Source: an uncultured Rhodoblastus sp. (GTDB taxonomy: Bacteria > Pseudomonadota > Alphaproteobacteria > Rhizobiales > Beijerinckiaceae). From it: a stretch of DNA of 64,000 nt. Of the stretch, positions 27,730-36,402 are shown one piece after another. Position 1 is the first letter of the stretch; the number at the start of each line of letters is the position of its first letter. The stretch lies in the NCBI RefSeq assembly GCF_903903185.1, contig NZ_CAIUXT010000036.1, forward strand, positions 1 through 64,000, in the 5' to 3' direction. Both the position numbers and the translations under genes were made by a program. The notes beneath the pieces are model-generated. The model saw only the letters and a list, made by a program, of their open reading frames with translations. It was not told the DNA's origin and ran no database searches.

Positions 27730-28482
27730 ATGTTCGACGACGCGCTGGCGAGTTTTCGCGAAATTTTCTCAAAACCGTTCCGCGCGGTGCTGTTCAAGTC
27801 GCTGGCGCTGACGCTGGCGCTGCTGGCGGCGCTCGGACTGGCGCTGGAGCGCGTCGCGATCCTGGTCTCGGCGGGCGGCCCGGCCTGGCTTCAGACGCTG
27901 ATCGGGGTCGCCGCCGCGCTCGGCCTGTTCGTCGGCCTGATCTTTCTCATCCCCGCCGTGTCCATTCTGGTCGCCGGCTTTTTCCTCGACGAACTGGCCG
28001 ATCATGTCGAAGCCGACATATATCCGCCGGGTTTGCGCGGGCGGCCCGCGCCCGTCATGACCTCGCTCGGGCTGGCGGCCAAATTCGCCGCGGTGGCGCT
28101 GGCGGTGAATTTTGTCGCCTTTTGCGTGTGGCTGTTGCCGGGGGTCAACGCGCTGGCCTTCGTCGTCGCCAACGCCTATCTGTTCGGCCGTGAATATTTC
28201 CAGCTGGCGGCGCTGCGCTTCCGGCCGCTTGACGAGGTGCAGGCCCTGCGCTCCCGTCATGGGCTGACGCTGTTCGCCGCCGGCCTGATCATCGCCTTGT
28301 TCGTCGCGACGCCGGTCTTGAACCTGCTGACGCCCCTGTTCGGCATCGCCTTGATGGCGCGCCTGCACAAAAGACTGGCGCCGCCGCTTGTTCGGCAGGC
28401 TGACGCTTTTCCCCCTCCCTCCCCGACCCTCTCGCCGCAACCGGCGGGAGGGAGTCTTGACCACAACAGGAATTTTCCGTGA
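27730..28482 (+). CDS. EI24/CysZ-like membrane protein
   Basis: This 250-residue protein starts [20 protein letters not shown], the usual opening of the EI24-domain family (Pfam EI24, formerly DUF540) that includes the E. coli sulfate permease CysZ. Four to five membrane segments are visible (about residues 24-45, 58-88, 112-135, 140-160 and 188-212). The conserved [11 protein letters not shown] segment, near residue 156, is present. The C-terminal tail ([14 protein letters not shown]) is low complexity and probably disordered. Sulfate transport is only a family-based suggestion. The stop overlaps the xseB start by four bases, so the two are probably coupled. Confidence 0.75.
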   Translation: MFDDALASFREIFSKPFRAVLFKSLALTLALLAALGLALERVAILVSAGGPAWLQTLIGVAAALGLFVGLIFLIPAVSILVAGFFLDELADHVEADIYPPGLRGRPAPVMTSLGLAAKFAAVALAVNFVAFCVWLLPGVNALAFVVANAYLFGREYFQLAALRFRPLDEVQALRSRHGLTLFAAGLIIALFVATPVLNLLTPLFGIALMARLHKRLAPPLVRQADAFPPPSPTLSPQPAGGSLDHNRNFP

Positions 28483-28724
28483 GCGCAGCCGAAAAAGCCC
28501 CTGAACCGAGTTTCGAGACCGCCATGCGCGAACTGGAGGAGATCGTCTCCGCGCTCGAAAAGGGCAATGTCGATCTCGATAAATCCATCGCACTCTACGA
28601 GCGCGGCGAGATCTTGAAGAAACATTGCGACGGTCTCCTGAAAAGCGCCGAGGCGCGGATCGAGAAGATCGTTCAGGGCGCCGACGGCGCGGCGAAAGGC
28701 GTCGCGCCGCTCGACGTCGAATGA
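28479..28724 (+). CDS. xseB: Exodeoxyribonuclease VII small subunit
   Basis: XseB associates with XseA to form exonuclease VII, which degrades single-stranded DNA into oligonucleotides. The 81-residue product has the family pattern [20 protein letters not shown] and [20 protein letters not shown] and is predicted to be a helical hairpin. The start is GTG at 28479 in a GTGA overlap with the upstream stop. In many alphaproteobacteria xseB lies next to isoprenoid genes such as dxs; here ispE is two genes downstream. xseA is not in the window. Confidence 0.92.
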   Translation: MSAAEKAPEPSFETAMRELEEIVSALEKGNVDLDKSIALYERGEILKKHCDGLLKSAEARIEKIVQGADGAAKGVAPLDVE

Positions 28725-28731
28725 GGCCGTC

Positions 28732-29625
28732 ATGACCCTTTTGACTCCTCCCGTCGTCGATCTCGTCATCGTGCCGCCGGCGCGCGACCTTGGCGGCTTC
28801 GGCGTGCGCCGCGCCCTGCCCGCGGCGCAAAAGCGCATGGTCGGGCCGTTCGTTTTCCTCGACCAGATGGGCCCCGCCGATTTTCCCGCCGGCGCCGGGA
28901 TCGACGTGCGGCCGCATCCCCATATCGGCCTCGCCACCCTCACCTATCTGTTCGACGGCGAAATCCTGCATCGCGATTCGCTTGGCAGCCAGCAGAATAT
29001 CGCGGCCGGCGCCGTCAATCTGATGGTCGCGGGTCGCGGCATCGTCCATTCCGAACGCTCGCCGCTCGGCTTTCGCGCTTCCGGCGGGCGCATGTCGGGC
29101 CTGCAATGCTGGCTAGCGCTGCCGCTTCACGCCGAGGAGACCGAGCCGACCTTCGAGCATGCCGGGCGCGAGGCCCTGCCCCGCCTGGAGGGCGACGGCT
29201 TTTCGCTGCGTCTGGCCATTGGCGCGCTGCACGGGTTGCGCGCGCCGGTGAAAAGCTTTTCGCCCTGTTTTTTCGCCGATGTCGATGTGTCGCCGGGCGG
29301 GACTTATGTTCTGGCGCCCGAACATGAGGACCGCGCCTTTTATCTGGTTTCCGGCGAAGTCGAAATCGACGGCGCAACCTTCGAGCCGGGCCGGCTGATC
29401 GTGCTGCGACCCGGCGCCGAAGTCGCGGCGCGCGCAAAGCAAGCGGCGCGGCTGGTCGCGCTTGGCGGCGACATTCTGGAGGGGCCGCGCTTCCTGTGGT
29501 GGAATTTCGTGTCGTCGAGCCGCGAACGCATCGTCGCCGCCCGCGCCGACTGGGTCGCCGGCAAATTCGCCGGCGTCGAGGGCGATCCTGAATTCATCCC
29601 GGCGCCGGACCTGACGGCTATATGA
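28732..29625 (+). CDS. Pirin family protein
   Basis: The 297-residue bicupin has the pirin metal site H62/H64 (RPHPHIGLAT) plus H106 and E108 (GRGIVHSERS). These match the ligands of characterised pirins, some of which act as quercetin 2,3-dioxygenases and others as metal-dependent regulators. FLDQMGPADFPAG near residue 42 is also diagnostic. The C-terminal cupin is followed by FLWWNFVSSSRERI, the conserved closing segment. It ends in an ATGA overlap with ispE, suggesting co-translation. The physiological substrate is unknown. Confidence 0.9.
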   Translation: MTLLTPPVVDLVIVPPARDLGGFGVRRALPAAQKRMVGPFVFLDQMGPADFPAGAGIDVRPHPHIGLATLTYLFDGEILHRDSLGSQQNIAAGAVNLMVAGRGIVHSERSPLGFRASGGRMSGLQCWLALPLHAEETEPTFEHAGREALPRLEGDGFSLRLAIGALHGLRAPVKSFSPCFFADVDVSPGGTYVLAPEHEDRAFYLVSGEVEIDGATFEPGRLIVLRPGAEVAARAKQAARLVALGGDILEGPRFLWWNFVSSSRERIVAARADWVAGKFAGVEGDPEFIPAPDLTAI

Positions 29626-30503
29626 GTTCAGTCAAAATTCTGGCGACCCGGGCTCCGGCCAAGATCAACCTGACCCTGCATATCGAGGGCCGGCGCGACG
29701 ACGGCTATCATGAATTGCAAAGCCTCGTCGCCTTCGCCGGCGCCGCCGATCTTCTGACGCTGGCGCCGGGTGATCATTTTTCGCTTGTCGTGGACGGTCC
29801 GACCGCGCAGGCCGCAGGCGAGGCCGGCGACAATCTGGTCGCGCGGGCCGAACGCGCGCTGTTCGAGGAAAAGCCGGGCCTGCGCTCGGGCGCCTTTCAT
29901 CTGGCCAAGCGCCTGCCGGTGGCGGCGGGCGTGGGCGGCGGCTCGTCCGACGCCGCGGCGGCCTTGCGGCTGCTGGCCGAGGCCGGCGGCCTGGCGCCGG
30001 ACGATCCGGCGCTTTACGCAGCGGCGCGGAAAACCGGCGCCGATGTGCCGGTCTGCCTCGCGCCGCAAGCGAAAATGATGAGCGGAATCGGCGAGCGGCT
30101 GGGGCCGCCGCTCAAACTGCCGCCTTTGTTCGCGGTTCTGGTCAATCCGCGCCAGCCGGTGGAGACGCGGGCGGTGTTCGCAAAACTCGGCCTCAAGCCG
30201 GGCGAGACAACGTCCTATGGGCCGCATCCGCTCATTGCGGACGGCATGGATTTCGAAAGTTTCTTGCGCGCGCTCAACAAGGGCCGCAACGACATGGAGG
30301 ATGCGGCCAGCGTGCTGGCGCCGGTGATCGGCCATGTGCTGGCGGTGCTTTCGGGCGCGCGCGGCTGCCGGCTGGCGCGCATGTCGGGTTCGGGCGCCAC
30401 CTGTTTCGCCCTGTTCGAGACCTGCCGGCAGGCGGGCGCGGCGGCGCGCGCGATCGCACGCGGCCATCCCGAATGGTGGGTCAAGGCGACGGTCTTGCGG
30501 TGA
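29622..30503 (+). CDS. ispE: 4-diphosphocytidyl-2-C-methyl-D-erythritol kinase
   Basis: IspE phosphorylates CDP-methylerythritol, the fourth step of the MEP isoprenoid pathway. The 293-residue GHMP kinase shows APAKINLTLHIEGRRDDGYH (residues 11-30), the ATP loop PVAAGVGGGSSDAAAA (99-114), catalytic D141 in KTGADVPVC, and the third GHMP motif RMSGSGATCFALF near the C-terminus. The length is standard. The ATG at 29622 overlaps the pirin stop. This is the only MEP-pathway gene in the window. Confidence 0.95.
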   Translation: MSSVKILATRAPAKINLTLHIEGRRDDGYHELQSLVAFAGAADLLTLAPGDHFSLVVDGPTAQAAGEAGDNLVARAERALFEEKPGLRSGAFHLAKRLPVAAGVGGGSSDAAAALRLLAEAGGLAPDDPALYAAARKTGADVPVCLAPQAKMMSGIGERLGPPLKLPPLFAVLVNPRQPVETRAVFAKLGLKPGETTSYGPHPLIADGMDFESFLRALNKGRNDMEDAASVLAPVIGHVLAVLSGARGCRLARMSGSGATCFALFETCRQAGAAARAIARGHPEWWVKATVLR

Positions 30504-30584
30504 GCCATTCCGTTCGCCCGCTTTCCGCTCGAAAAACGCCCAAACAATGCTAAAACACCGGGAAATCGAACCAGGAGCCCGAAC

Positions 30585-31025
30585 ATGCGTTACCTGCATA
30601 CGATGATCCGCATCGCCGATCTCGACGCCGCGCTCGACTTCTTCATCCGGAAAATGGGCCTCGTCGAAATTCGCCGGATGGAAAGCGAGCAAGGCCGCTT
30701 CACCCTGATCTTTCTTGCCGCCCCGGGCGATGCGATCCGTTCCGCCGAGACGTTTTCGCCGCTCTTGGAGCTGACTTATAACTGGGACCGCGAAGATTAT
30801 ACCGGCGGCCGCAATTTCGGCCATCTGGCTTATGAGGTCGATGACATCTACGCTTATTGCGACCGGCTCGCCGAGGCCGGGGTGGTCGTCAATCGCCCGC
30901 CGCGCGACGGCCGCATGGCCTTCATCCGCTCGCCCGACGGAATTTCGGTCGAATTGCTGCAAAAGGGCGCCGCCCTGCCGGCGCGGGAGCCCTGGGCCAG
31001 CGCGGCCAATATCGGAAGCTGGTGA
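30585..31025 (+). CDS. gloA: Lactoylglutathione lyase (glyoxalase I)
   Basis: Glyoxalase I isomerises the hemithioacetal of methylglyoxal and glutathione. The 146-residue protein starts MRYLHTMIRIADLDAALDFF. It carries the expected metal ligands H5, E62 (LLELTYNW), H80 (NFGHLAYEV) and E123 (GISVELLQ), in the same order as the E. coli enzyme. Its stop overlaps by one base the ATG of the broken aldolase gene, so the two were probably once co-transcribed. Confidence 0.93.
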   Translation: MRYLHTMIRIADLDAALDFFIRKMGLVEIRRMESEQGRFTLIFLAAPGDAIRSAETFSPLLELTYNWDREDYTGGRNFGHLAYEVDDIYAYCDRLAEAGVVVNRPPRDGRMAFIRSPDGISVELLQKGAALPAREPWASAANIGSW

Positions 31026-31722
31026 TGGCGCGCCCCATAAAAAAGCAGGCGCCGGGGCGGAAAAAACAGGCGCAGGCGCGAAAAAATCTGGTCGAGGCGG
31101 CCCGAGCGATGAATGCGCTGGGGATCAACCAGGGCGCGGCGGGCAATATTTCGCTGCGCATCGACAACGCCATGCTGATCACGCCGAGCGGCTGAGATTA
31201 CAGCGCTATCACGCCGGAAATGATCGTCGCGATGGATTTTGCCGCCAAGAGGCGGCGCGGGACGAGGCGACCGGCCTGCGCGCCTCCAGCGAATGGCGGT
31301 TTCACCGCGACATTTTTGCCGCCCGGCCGGATGTAGGGGCCATCGTCCATACCCACGCGCCCTACGCCACCGTGCTGTCAATGCTGCGCCGTCCGATTCC
31401 GGCCAGCCATTACATGCTCGGGGCTTTCGGCGTCGCGCGCATCGAATGCGCCGATTACGCGCCTTTCGGCACGCAGGAACTGGCCGACCTCGCCGTGCGG
31501 GCGCTGGGGCCGCGCCAGGGCGTGCTGCTCGGCAGCCATGGCATGATCGCGGTCGGCCCCGACCTGACCCGCGCGCTGTGGCTGGCGGGCGAACTCGAAA
31601 CGCTCGCGAAGCTGCATTATCTCGCCTCGCTCGCCGGCGCGCCGGTCATCCTGCCCGAGGCCGAGACCCTGGCGCTGTGCGAGCGATTCGCCTCTTACGG
31701 GCCGGGCCCCGCCAAGCCTTGA
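31025..31722 (+). pseudogene. Class II aldolase/adducin-family gene, disrupted by a stop and a frameshift
   Basis: The first frame reads from MARPIKKQAPGRKK to ALGINQGAAGNISLRIDNAM and LITPSG, then meets TGA at 31193-31195. The same frame continues sensibly (DYSAITPEMIVAMDF) to about 31240. The family sequence then resumes in another frame with LRASSEWRFHRDIFAARPDV and the metal-binding VHTHAPYATVL, and runs to 31722 (PILPEAE-type end). Intact relatives read ITPSGxxYxxxTPEDIVxMD without a break. Two independent lesions within about 60 bases argue for a pseudogene or assembly error. Relatives include fuculose-phosphate aldolases and methylthioribulose-phosphate dehydratases. Confidence 0.8.
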
Positions 31723-31797
31723 TTAACGGGCCCCGCCAAGCCTTGATCAACGGGCGCCGCCAAGCCCTAATTAACGAGCGCCGCCAAGCCTTAACAA
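31708..31797 (+). repeat. Short tandem repeat (about 25 bp, four copies) at the 3' end of the aldolase pseudogene
   Basis: CGCCAAGCCTTGATTAACGG recurs four times with small changes (CTTGATTAAC, CTTGATCAAC, CCTAATTAAC, CTTAACAAAT). The copies begin in the last codons of the broken gene. In one frame they would encode repeated QALINGxR units, so loss of the stop could have extended the protein. Probably a slippage product. Confidence 0.75.
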
Positions 31798-31986
31798 ATG
31801 GTTTACGAGCGCGGGCCATTGACCGCTTCGGGGACCGGATCACGGGAAATTGATTCGGGCGAGGGGCGGCGCCGCTGCTAGGGTTCTATCGCGTTCTGAG
31901 TGTCCGTGCGTGCTTTTTCACCGCGTCATCGTGGCCAGACGGTTTTGCCGGCATGTCCGGACAAGATCGTGAATCCGGAGAAATTC

Positions 31987-32385
31987 ATGCGAACGACTGA
32001 ATTATTCCGCTCTTGCGCCAATGAACATGTCGCCGCCGCGGCGCTGGCCTGCATCGGCGGAACCTTGCAAAGACGCGTCATCGCCGCGGCCCGGCGCGCC
32101 GGTCTGTCGAGAGGCGCCCTGGTCGCGCGGCTGGTCGCCGACTACGATCGCATGGCCGGCCCGAAACGTCGCCAAAGTCTCGAACAGGGCATGGTTCGCC
32201 ACCCCATGCCCATCCTCGCCGGTTTGCGGCATGTGGTGCATGTGGCGCTCGAAGGCGAGTGGGAAATTCAGCCGTCGCGGTCCCGCGTCGCCGGCAAAAC
32301 CTTGGACCATGATCGGATCCGCTGGCCGCAGGATTGCTCGGCGCCGGAGCGAAACGCAGAGCATCTGAAGTCCCTTTGCGTCTGA
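31987..32385 (+). CDS. Small conserved-looking protein of unknown function
   Basis: This predicted 132-residue soluble protein has a GGAG ribosome site 6 bases before the ATG at 31987. The central part (VAAAALACIGGTLQRRVIAA, GLSRGALVARLVADYDRMA, PMPILAGLRHVVHVALEGE) has the feel of a helical alphaproteobacterial family in which a short helix-turn-helix-like stretch is followed by PILAGLRH, but I cannot name it. There is no signal peptide or membrane segment. An upstream in-frame start at 31900 gives a Pro/Arg-rich extension and is less likely. It stands alone between the aldolase pseudogene and dedA. Confidence 0.55.
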   Translation: MRTTELFRSCANEHVAAAALACIGGTLQRRVIAAARRAGLSRGALVARLVADYDRMAGPKRRQSLEQGMVRHPMPILAGLRHVVHVALEGEWEIQPSRSRVAGKTLDHDRIRWPQDCSAPERNAEHLKSLCV

Positions 32386-32555
32386 ACCTCGGCCCCCAAG
32401 GCAAAAACATCATCGGGCCGACCCGATTCGCGAGCCGGCCATTGTTTTTCCGCCAAAGGGAGAACAACTTTTTTCCGCTATCTTTTTTGACCGTCGCGTC
32501 CTATCCGGTGGACAGTTCGCCGCCGTTGCGCGAAGCCACGCCACCGGGACGCTAA

Positions 32556-33221
32556 ATGTTCATCGACGTGATACAGCCCCTGATCGTCCAGCATGGTTAT
32601 CTGGCGGTTTTCTGCATTGTCGCGCTGGAGAGTTCCGGCATTCCGCTGCCGGGCGAGACCGCCCTGGTGCTCGCCGCCCTGTTCGCCGGCGCGACGGGCC
32701 TGCTCGACATTCGCCTGATCATTGCGCTGGCGGCCGCGGCCGCCATTCTCGGCGACAATGTCGGCTTCTGGGCTGGACGGCGTTTTGGCCTGCCGCTGCT
32801 GCTGCGTCATGGCGCGAGGGTCGGCCTTAGCGACGAGCGGATCAAGCTCGGCCAGTATCTATTCGACAACCATGGCGCGAAAATCGTGTTTTACGGGCGT
32901 TTCATCGCGGTCTTGCGGATTTTCGCCGCCTTCCTCGCCGGGGTGAACCGCTATGGCTGGGGCAAGTTCCTGTTCTACAACGCCACCGGCGGCATCCTCT
33001 GGGCGCTTGTTTTCGGCATTGGCGGCTACGCCTTCGGCGACGCTTTCGAAAATGTCGCCGGCCCGTTGGGCAGGGTCGCGCTGGCTTTCGCGCTGATGGG
33101 AATCATCCTCGGCTGGTGGGTCATCCGCACCCAGGAAAAAAAGCTGGTCGCGCGTGCGGTCGCCGCCTATCCGGGCCCGCTGCCCGGGCGCGAAGACGAG
33201 AGATTCAGAGCGAAATTTTGA
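32556..33221 (+). CDS. DedA/SNARE-associated (VTT domain) membrane protein
   Basis: This 221-residue inner-membrane protein has the DedA signature: ALESSGIPLPGETALVLAA near residues 23-41, the re-entrant region GDNVGFWAGRRFG (about 66-78), and FYGRFIAVLRIFAAFLAG (about 112-129), where conserved Arg residues lie. DedA proteins are linked to lipid-carrier (undecaprenyl phosphate or aminophospholipid) translocation and membrane homeostasis. The 3' end overlaps the convergent livM gene by 17 bp. Confidence 0.9.
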   Translation: MFIDVIQPLIVQHGYLAVFCIVALESSGIPLPGETALVLAALFAGATGLLDIRLIIALAAAAAILGDNVGFWAGRRFGLPLLLRHGARVGLSDERIKLGQYLFDNHGAKIVFYGRFIAVLRIFAAFLAGVNRYGWGKFLFYNATGGILWALVFGIGGYAFGDAFENVAGPLGRVALAFALMGIILGWWVIRTQEKKLVARAVAAYPGPLPGREDERFRAKF

Positions 33222-34167
33222 ACCGCGCGGCGATTTCGCCGACCACGCCGCGCCGGAAAGCCAGCACGCAGAGCACGAAAATGGCGCCCTGAATCACCGT
33301 CACCCATTGTCCCATCGCCGAGAAATACGTCTGCATGGCGACGATGACGAAGGCCCCCAGCACCGGCCCTGTAATCGTGCCCATGCCGCCGACCAGGGTC
33401 ATCAGGATCACTTCGCCCGACATGGTCCAGTGCGCGTCGGTCAAAGTGGCGCTTTGCGCGACGATCGCCTTGGTGGCGCCGGCCAGTCCCGCCAGCGTGG
33501 CGGAAAGCACGAAAGCGGCGAGCTTGTAGCGCTCGGTCCGATAGCCGAGCGAAATGGCGCGCGGCTCGTTTTCGCGAATCGCCTTGAGCACGGCGCCGAA
33601 GGGCGAATGGACGATGCGATAGACCCCGAACAGGCCGAACAGGAAAATCGCCAGCACGACATAATAAAGCGTGAAATCGTCGCCGAGATTGATCAGCCCG
33701 AACAGTTTTCCGCGCGGAACCCCCTGGATGCCGTCTTCGCCATGGGTGAAGGGAACCTGCAAGGCGACGAAATAGCCGAGCTGCGCCAGCGCCAGCGTGA
33801 TCATCGAGAAATAAATGCCCTGGCGGCGGATCGACAGCGCGCCGGCGACGAGGCCGAGCGCGCCGGCGCAAAGCGTCGCGGCGGCGATCGCCAGTTCCGG
33901 GGGCCAGCCAAAACCCTTCGCCATATGGGCGGCGAAATAGCTCGCCCAGCCGAAGAACAGCGCGTGGCCGAAGGAAAGCAGCCCGCCATAGCCGACCAGC
34001 AGGTTGAAGGCGCAGGCGAACAGCGCCATGCACAGGGCCTGGGCGAGAAGAAAGGGATAGATGGCCAGCGGCGCGGCGACGAGCAGCGCCGCCAGCGCCG
34101 CGATGGCGAGGATTTCGTCGGGCGGGCGTTTGGTCCGAAGAATTGCGGGAGCGGCGGCGTCTCTCAT
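33205..34167 (-). CDS. livM: Branched-chain amino-acid ABC transporter permease (LivM type)
   Basis: This 320-residue permease has the LivM pattern NLLVGYGGLLSFGHALFFG (near residue 65), GALSIRRQGIYFSMITLALA and a late VGGMGTITGPVLGAF coupling segment. Eight or more membrane helices are visible. The ATG at 34167 gives MRDAAAPAILRTKRPPDE. A longer in-frame start at 34242 would run into livH and is rejected. It lies one base after livH in the same transcript, and its end overlaps the convergent dedA. It partners LivH in the membrane domain. Confidence 0.92.
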   Translation of the reverse strand: MRDAAAPAILRTKRPPDEILAIAALAALLVAAPLAIYPFLLAQALCMALFACAFNLLVGYGGLLSFGHALFFGWASYFAAHMAKGFGWPPELAIAAATLCAGALGLVAGALSIRRQGIYFSMITLALAQLGYFVALQVPFTHGEDGIQGVPRGKLFGLINLGDDFTLYYVVLAIFLFGLFGVYRIVHSPFGAVLKAIRENEPRAISLGYRTERYKLAAFVLSATLAGLAGATKAIVAQSATLTDAHWTMSGEVILMTLVGGMGTITGPVLGAFVIVAMQTYFSAMGQWVTVIQGAIFVLCVLAFRRGVVGEIAARFKISL

Positions 34168-34168
34168 C

Positions 34169-35056
34169 TCAGGCCTGCTTTCCGAACAGGCCCGCCGGCT
34201 TGACCAGCAGGACCAGAACCATGATGACGAAGACCACGACATTGGCCGCCTGCGGATAGAAAACCTTGGTCAGGCCCTCGACCAGGCCGAGCAGGAAGCC
34301 GGTCAGAATCGAGCCCATGATCGAGCCCATGCCGCCGATCACCACCACGGCGAAAACGACGATGATGAAATCGGCGCCCATCAGCGGGCGCACCTGATAG
34401 ATCGGCGCCGCCAGCACGCCGGCGAGCGCCGCCAGCGCCACCCCGAAACCATAGGTGAGGGTGATCAGGCGCGGCACATTGACGCCGAAGGCGCGGGTCA
34501 GTTCGGGATTTTCCGTCGCCGCGCGCAGCGTCGCGCCGAGCCGGGTCTTTTCGATGGCGAACCAGGTCGCGAGGCAGACGGCGATGGAAAACACGACCAC
34601 CCAGGCGCGGTAATTGGGCAGATACATGAAACCGAGATTTTGTCCGCCCTTGAGCAGGTCGGGCATGGGGTAAGGCATGCCGGAGGCGCCATAGGCGTTC
34701 TGGAACAGGCCCTGCACGATCAGGGCGATCCCGAAGGTCAGGAGCAGTCCGTAGATCGGATCGAGGCCGGCGAGGCGGTGCAGCATGGTCCGCTCGATGA
34801 CCATCCCCAGCAGGCCGACGCCGAGCGGCGCCAGGACCAGCGCCGGCCAATAGCCGATCTCGAAATAATGGAGCAGGAACCAGGCGAAGAACGCGCCCAT
34901 CATGTAGAGCGCGCCATGGGCGAAATTGACGATGTTCAACATGCCGAAGATCACGGCGAGGCCGAGGCTCAGCAGGGCATAGAAGGCCCCGTTGATGAGG
35001 CCGAGCAGCAATTGCGCGAACAGGGCCTGGGTGGTGATGCCAAGCAGGGGGATCAT
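34169..35056 (-). CDS. livH: Branched-chain amino-acid ABC transporter permease (LivH type)
   Basis: This 295-residue permease shows the LivH signature GLINGAFYALLSLGLAVIFG and MLNIVNFAHGALYMMGAF (residues about 19-57) and the coupling-helix region GVNVPRLITLTYGFGVALAA. VFAVVVIGGMGSIMGSI lies near residue 233. It starts MIPLLGITTQALFAQLLLG with the ATG at 35056, 91 bp after the binding-protein gene. It pairs with LivM. The exact substrate (leucine, urea or another amide) cannot be told from the permease. Confidence 0.92.
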   Translation of the reverse strand: MIPLLGITTQALFAQLLLGLINGAFYALLSLGLAVIFGMLNIVNFAHGALYMMGAFFAWFLLHYFEIGYWPALVLAPLGVGLLGMVIERTMLHRLAGLDPIYGLLLTFGIALIVQGLFQNAYGASGMPYPMPDLLKGGQNLGFMYLPNYRAWVVVFSIAVCLATWFAIEKTRLGATLRAATENPELTRAFGVNVPRLITLTYGFGVALAALAGVLAAPIYQVRPLMGADFIIVVFAVVVIGGMGSIMGSILTGFLLGLVEGLTKVFYPQAANVVVFVIMVLVLLVKPAGLFGKQA

Positions 35057-35147
35057 GCAGCGCTTCCCCGCTCCTCGGGCGTCGGCGCCCCCTCTCCGCG
35101 TTTTGCGGGAAAGGGGGCGCCCCTTGCCGGGCCAAAAGAAAATCCGC

Positions 35148-36356
35148 TCACTTCTTCACCAGCGGACACTCGCTCTGCGACAGCGGCCGGAAGGCCTCTT
35201 CGGCGGGGATGGTGGCGACAATGCGCGCATAATCCCAGGGATATTTCGATTCCTCGGGCTTTTTCACCTGCAGCAGATAGGCTGGATGAATCTTGCGTCC
35301 GTCCTCGCGGATCGAGCCTTTGCCGAAGGCCTGGTCGTCGGTCGGCAGCGACTTCATCCTGGCGACGACGCCCGCGCCATCGGCCACGGGCGCGCCCGCC
35401 TCGACCGCCTTCAGATAATGCCGGAGCGAGGAATAGACGCCCGCCTGAACCATGGTCGGCTTGGCGGCGTTTTTCGAGCGCTTGGAGAACCGGTCGGCGA
35501 AAGCGCGGGTCTGGTCGTTGACGTCCCAATAATAGGTCTCGGTGAACTCAAGCCCCTGCGCCGCCTTGAGGCCGAGCGCATGGACGTCCGAAATGAAGAT
35601 CAGCAGCGCGGCGAGTTTCTGGCCGCTCTGGGTGATGCCGAATTCGGCCGCCTGCTTGATGGAATTGACGGAATCCGCGCCGGCGTTGGCGAGTCCGATC
35701 ACCTTGGCCTTGGAAGCCTGCGCCTGAAGCAGTTGCGACGAGAAATCGGCGTTGTTGAGCGGCGCCATCGTATCGCCGAGCACCTTGCCGCCATTGGCTG
35801 TCACCACCGCCGTGGTGTCGCGCTCCAGCGCCTTGCCGAAAGCATAGTCGGCGGTGATGAAGTACCAGCTGTCGCCGCCCGCCTTGGTCAACGCCCGGCC
35901 GGTGCCGTTGGCCTGCGAAAAAGTGTCGTAGGTCCAGGCGATGGTGTTGGGCGAACAGGACTTGCCGGTCAGATCGGAACTCGCCGCGCCGGAATTGAGC
36001 AGCACCTTGTTCTTTTCCTTGACGATCTGGCTGACCGCCAGCGCCACGCCGGAATTGAGCGTGTCGACGATCACGTCGGCCTTGCCCTGGTCGAACCATT
36101 CGCGGGTGACATTGCTGGCGACATCGACCTTGTTCTGATGGTCGGCGGAGACCACCGAGACGGTCCAGCCCCTGGCCTTGATCCCGGAGTCCTCGACCGC
36201 CAGTTCGGCGGCCAGCGTCGAGCCGGCGCCGCCGACATCGGCATAGGGGCCGGACATATCGGTCAGGACGCCGATTCTTATGGTTTTTTCCTGCGCCAGA
36301 GCCGGAACGGCGAGAATCAGGGCCAACGCGGCGCCCGCCTGCAAGATATGTTTCAT
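35148..36356 (-). CDS. ABC transporter periplasmic substrate-binding protein (LivK type)
   Basis: This 402-residue type I periplasmic binding protein begins MKHILQAGAALALILAVPAL with a signal peptide ending at ALAQ. The mature start (KTIRIGVLTDMSGPYADVGG) and GDSWYFITADYAFGKALERD are typical of the Peripla_BP_6 family. It delivers substrate to LivHM. Longer frames starting at 36494 have no signal peptide at the right place. Binding proteins of this subfamily (VDGAGVVARMKSLPTDDQAF region) often take amino acids, amides or aromatic acids, so leucine is not certain. It sits between the ATPase genes and the permease genes. Confidence 0.9.
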   Translation of the reverse strand: MKHILQAGAALALILAVPALAQEKTIRIGVLTDMSGPYADVGGAGSTLAAELAVEDSGIKARGWTVSVVSADHQNKVDVASNVTREWFDQGKADVIVDTLNSGVALAVSQIVKEKNKVLLNSGAASSDLTGKSCSPNTIAWTYDTFSQANGTGRALTKAGGDSWYFITADYAFGKALERDTTAVVTANGGKVLGDTMAPLNNADFSSQLLQAQASKAKVIGLANAGADSVNSIKQAAEFGITQSGQKLAALLIFISDVHALGLKAAQGLEFTETYYWDVNDQTRAFADRFSKRSKNAAKPTMVQAGVYSSLRHYLKAVEAGAPVADGAGVVARMKSLPTDDQAFGKGSIREDGRKIHPAYLLQVKKPEESKYPWDYARIVATIPAEEAFRPLSQSECPLVKK

Positions 36357-36402
36357 GCTTCCCTCCTGTTGCGACGACGCTCTTTTCCGGCGCCGCCTCG
36401 CT

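Noticed and set aside
31193-31195. TGA in the aldolase gene as selenocysteine or read-through
   Set aside because: A second lesion (frameshift near 31240) is needed to recover the family sequence and there is no SECIS-like or enzyme-family precedent for Sec at this position.
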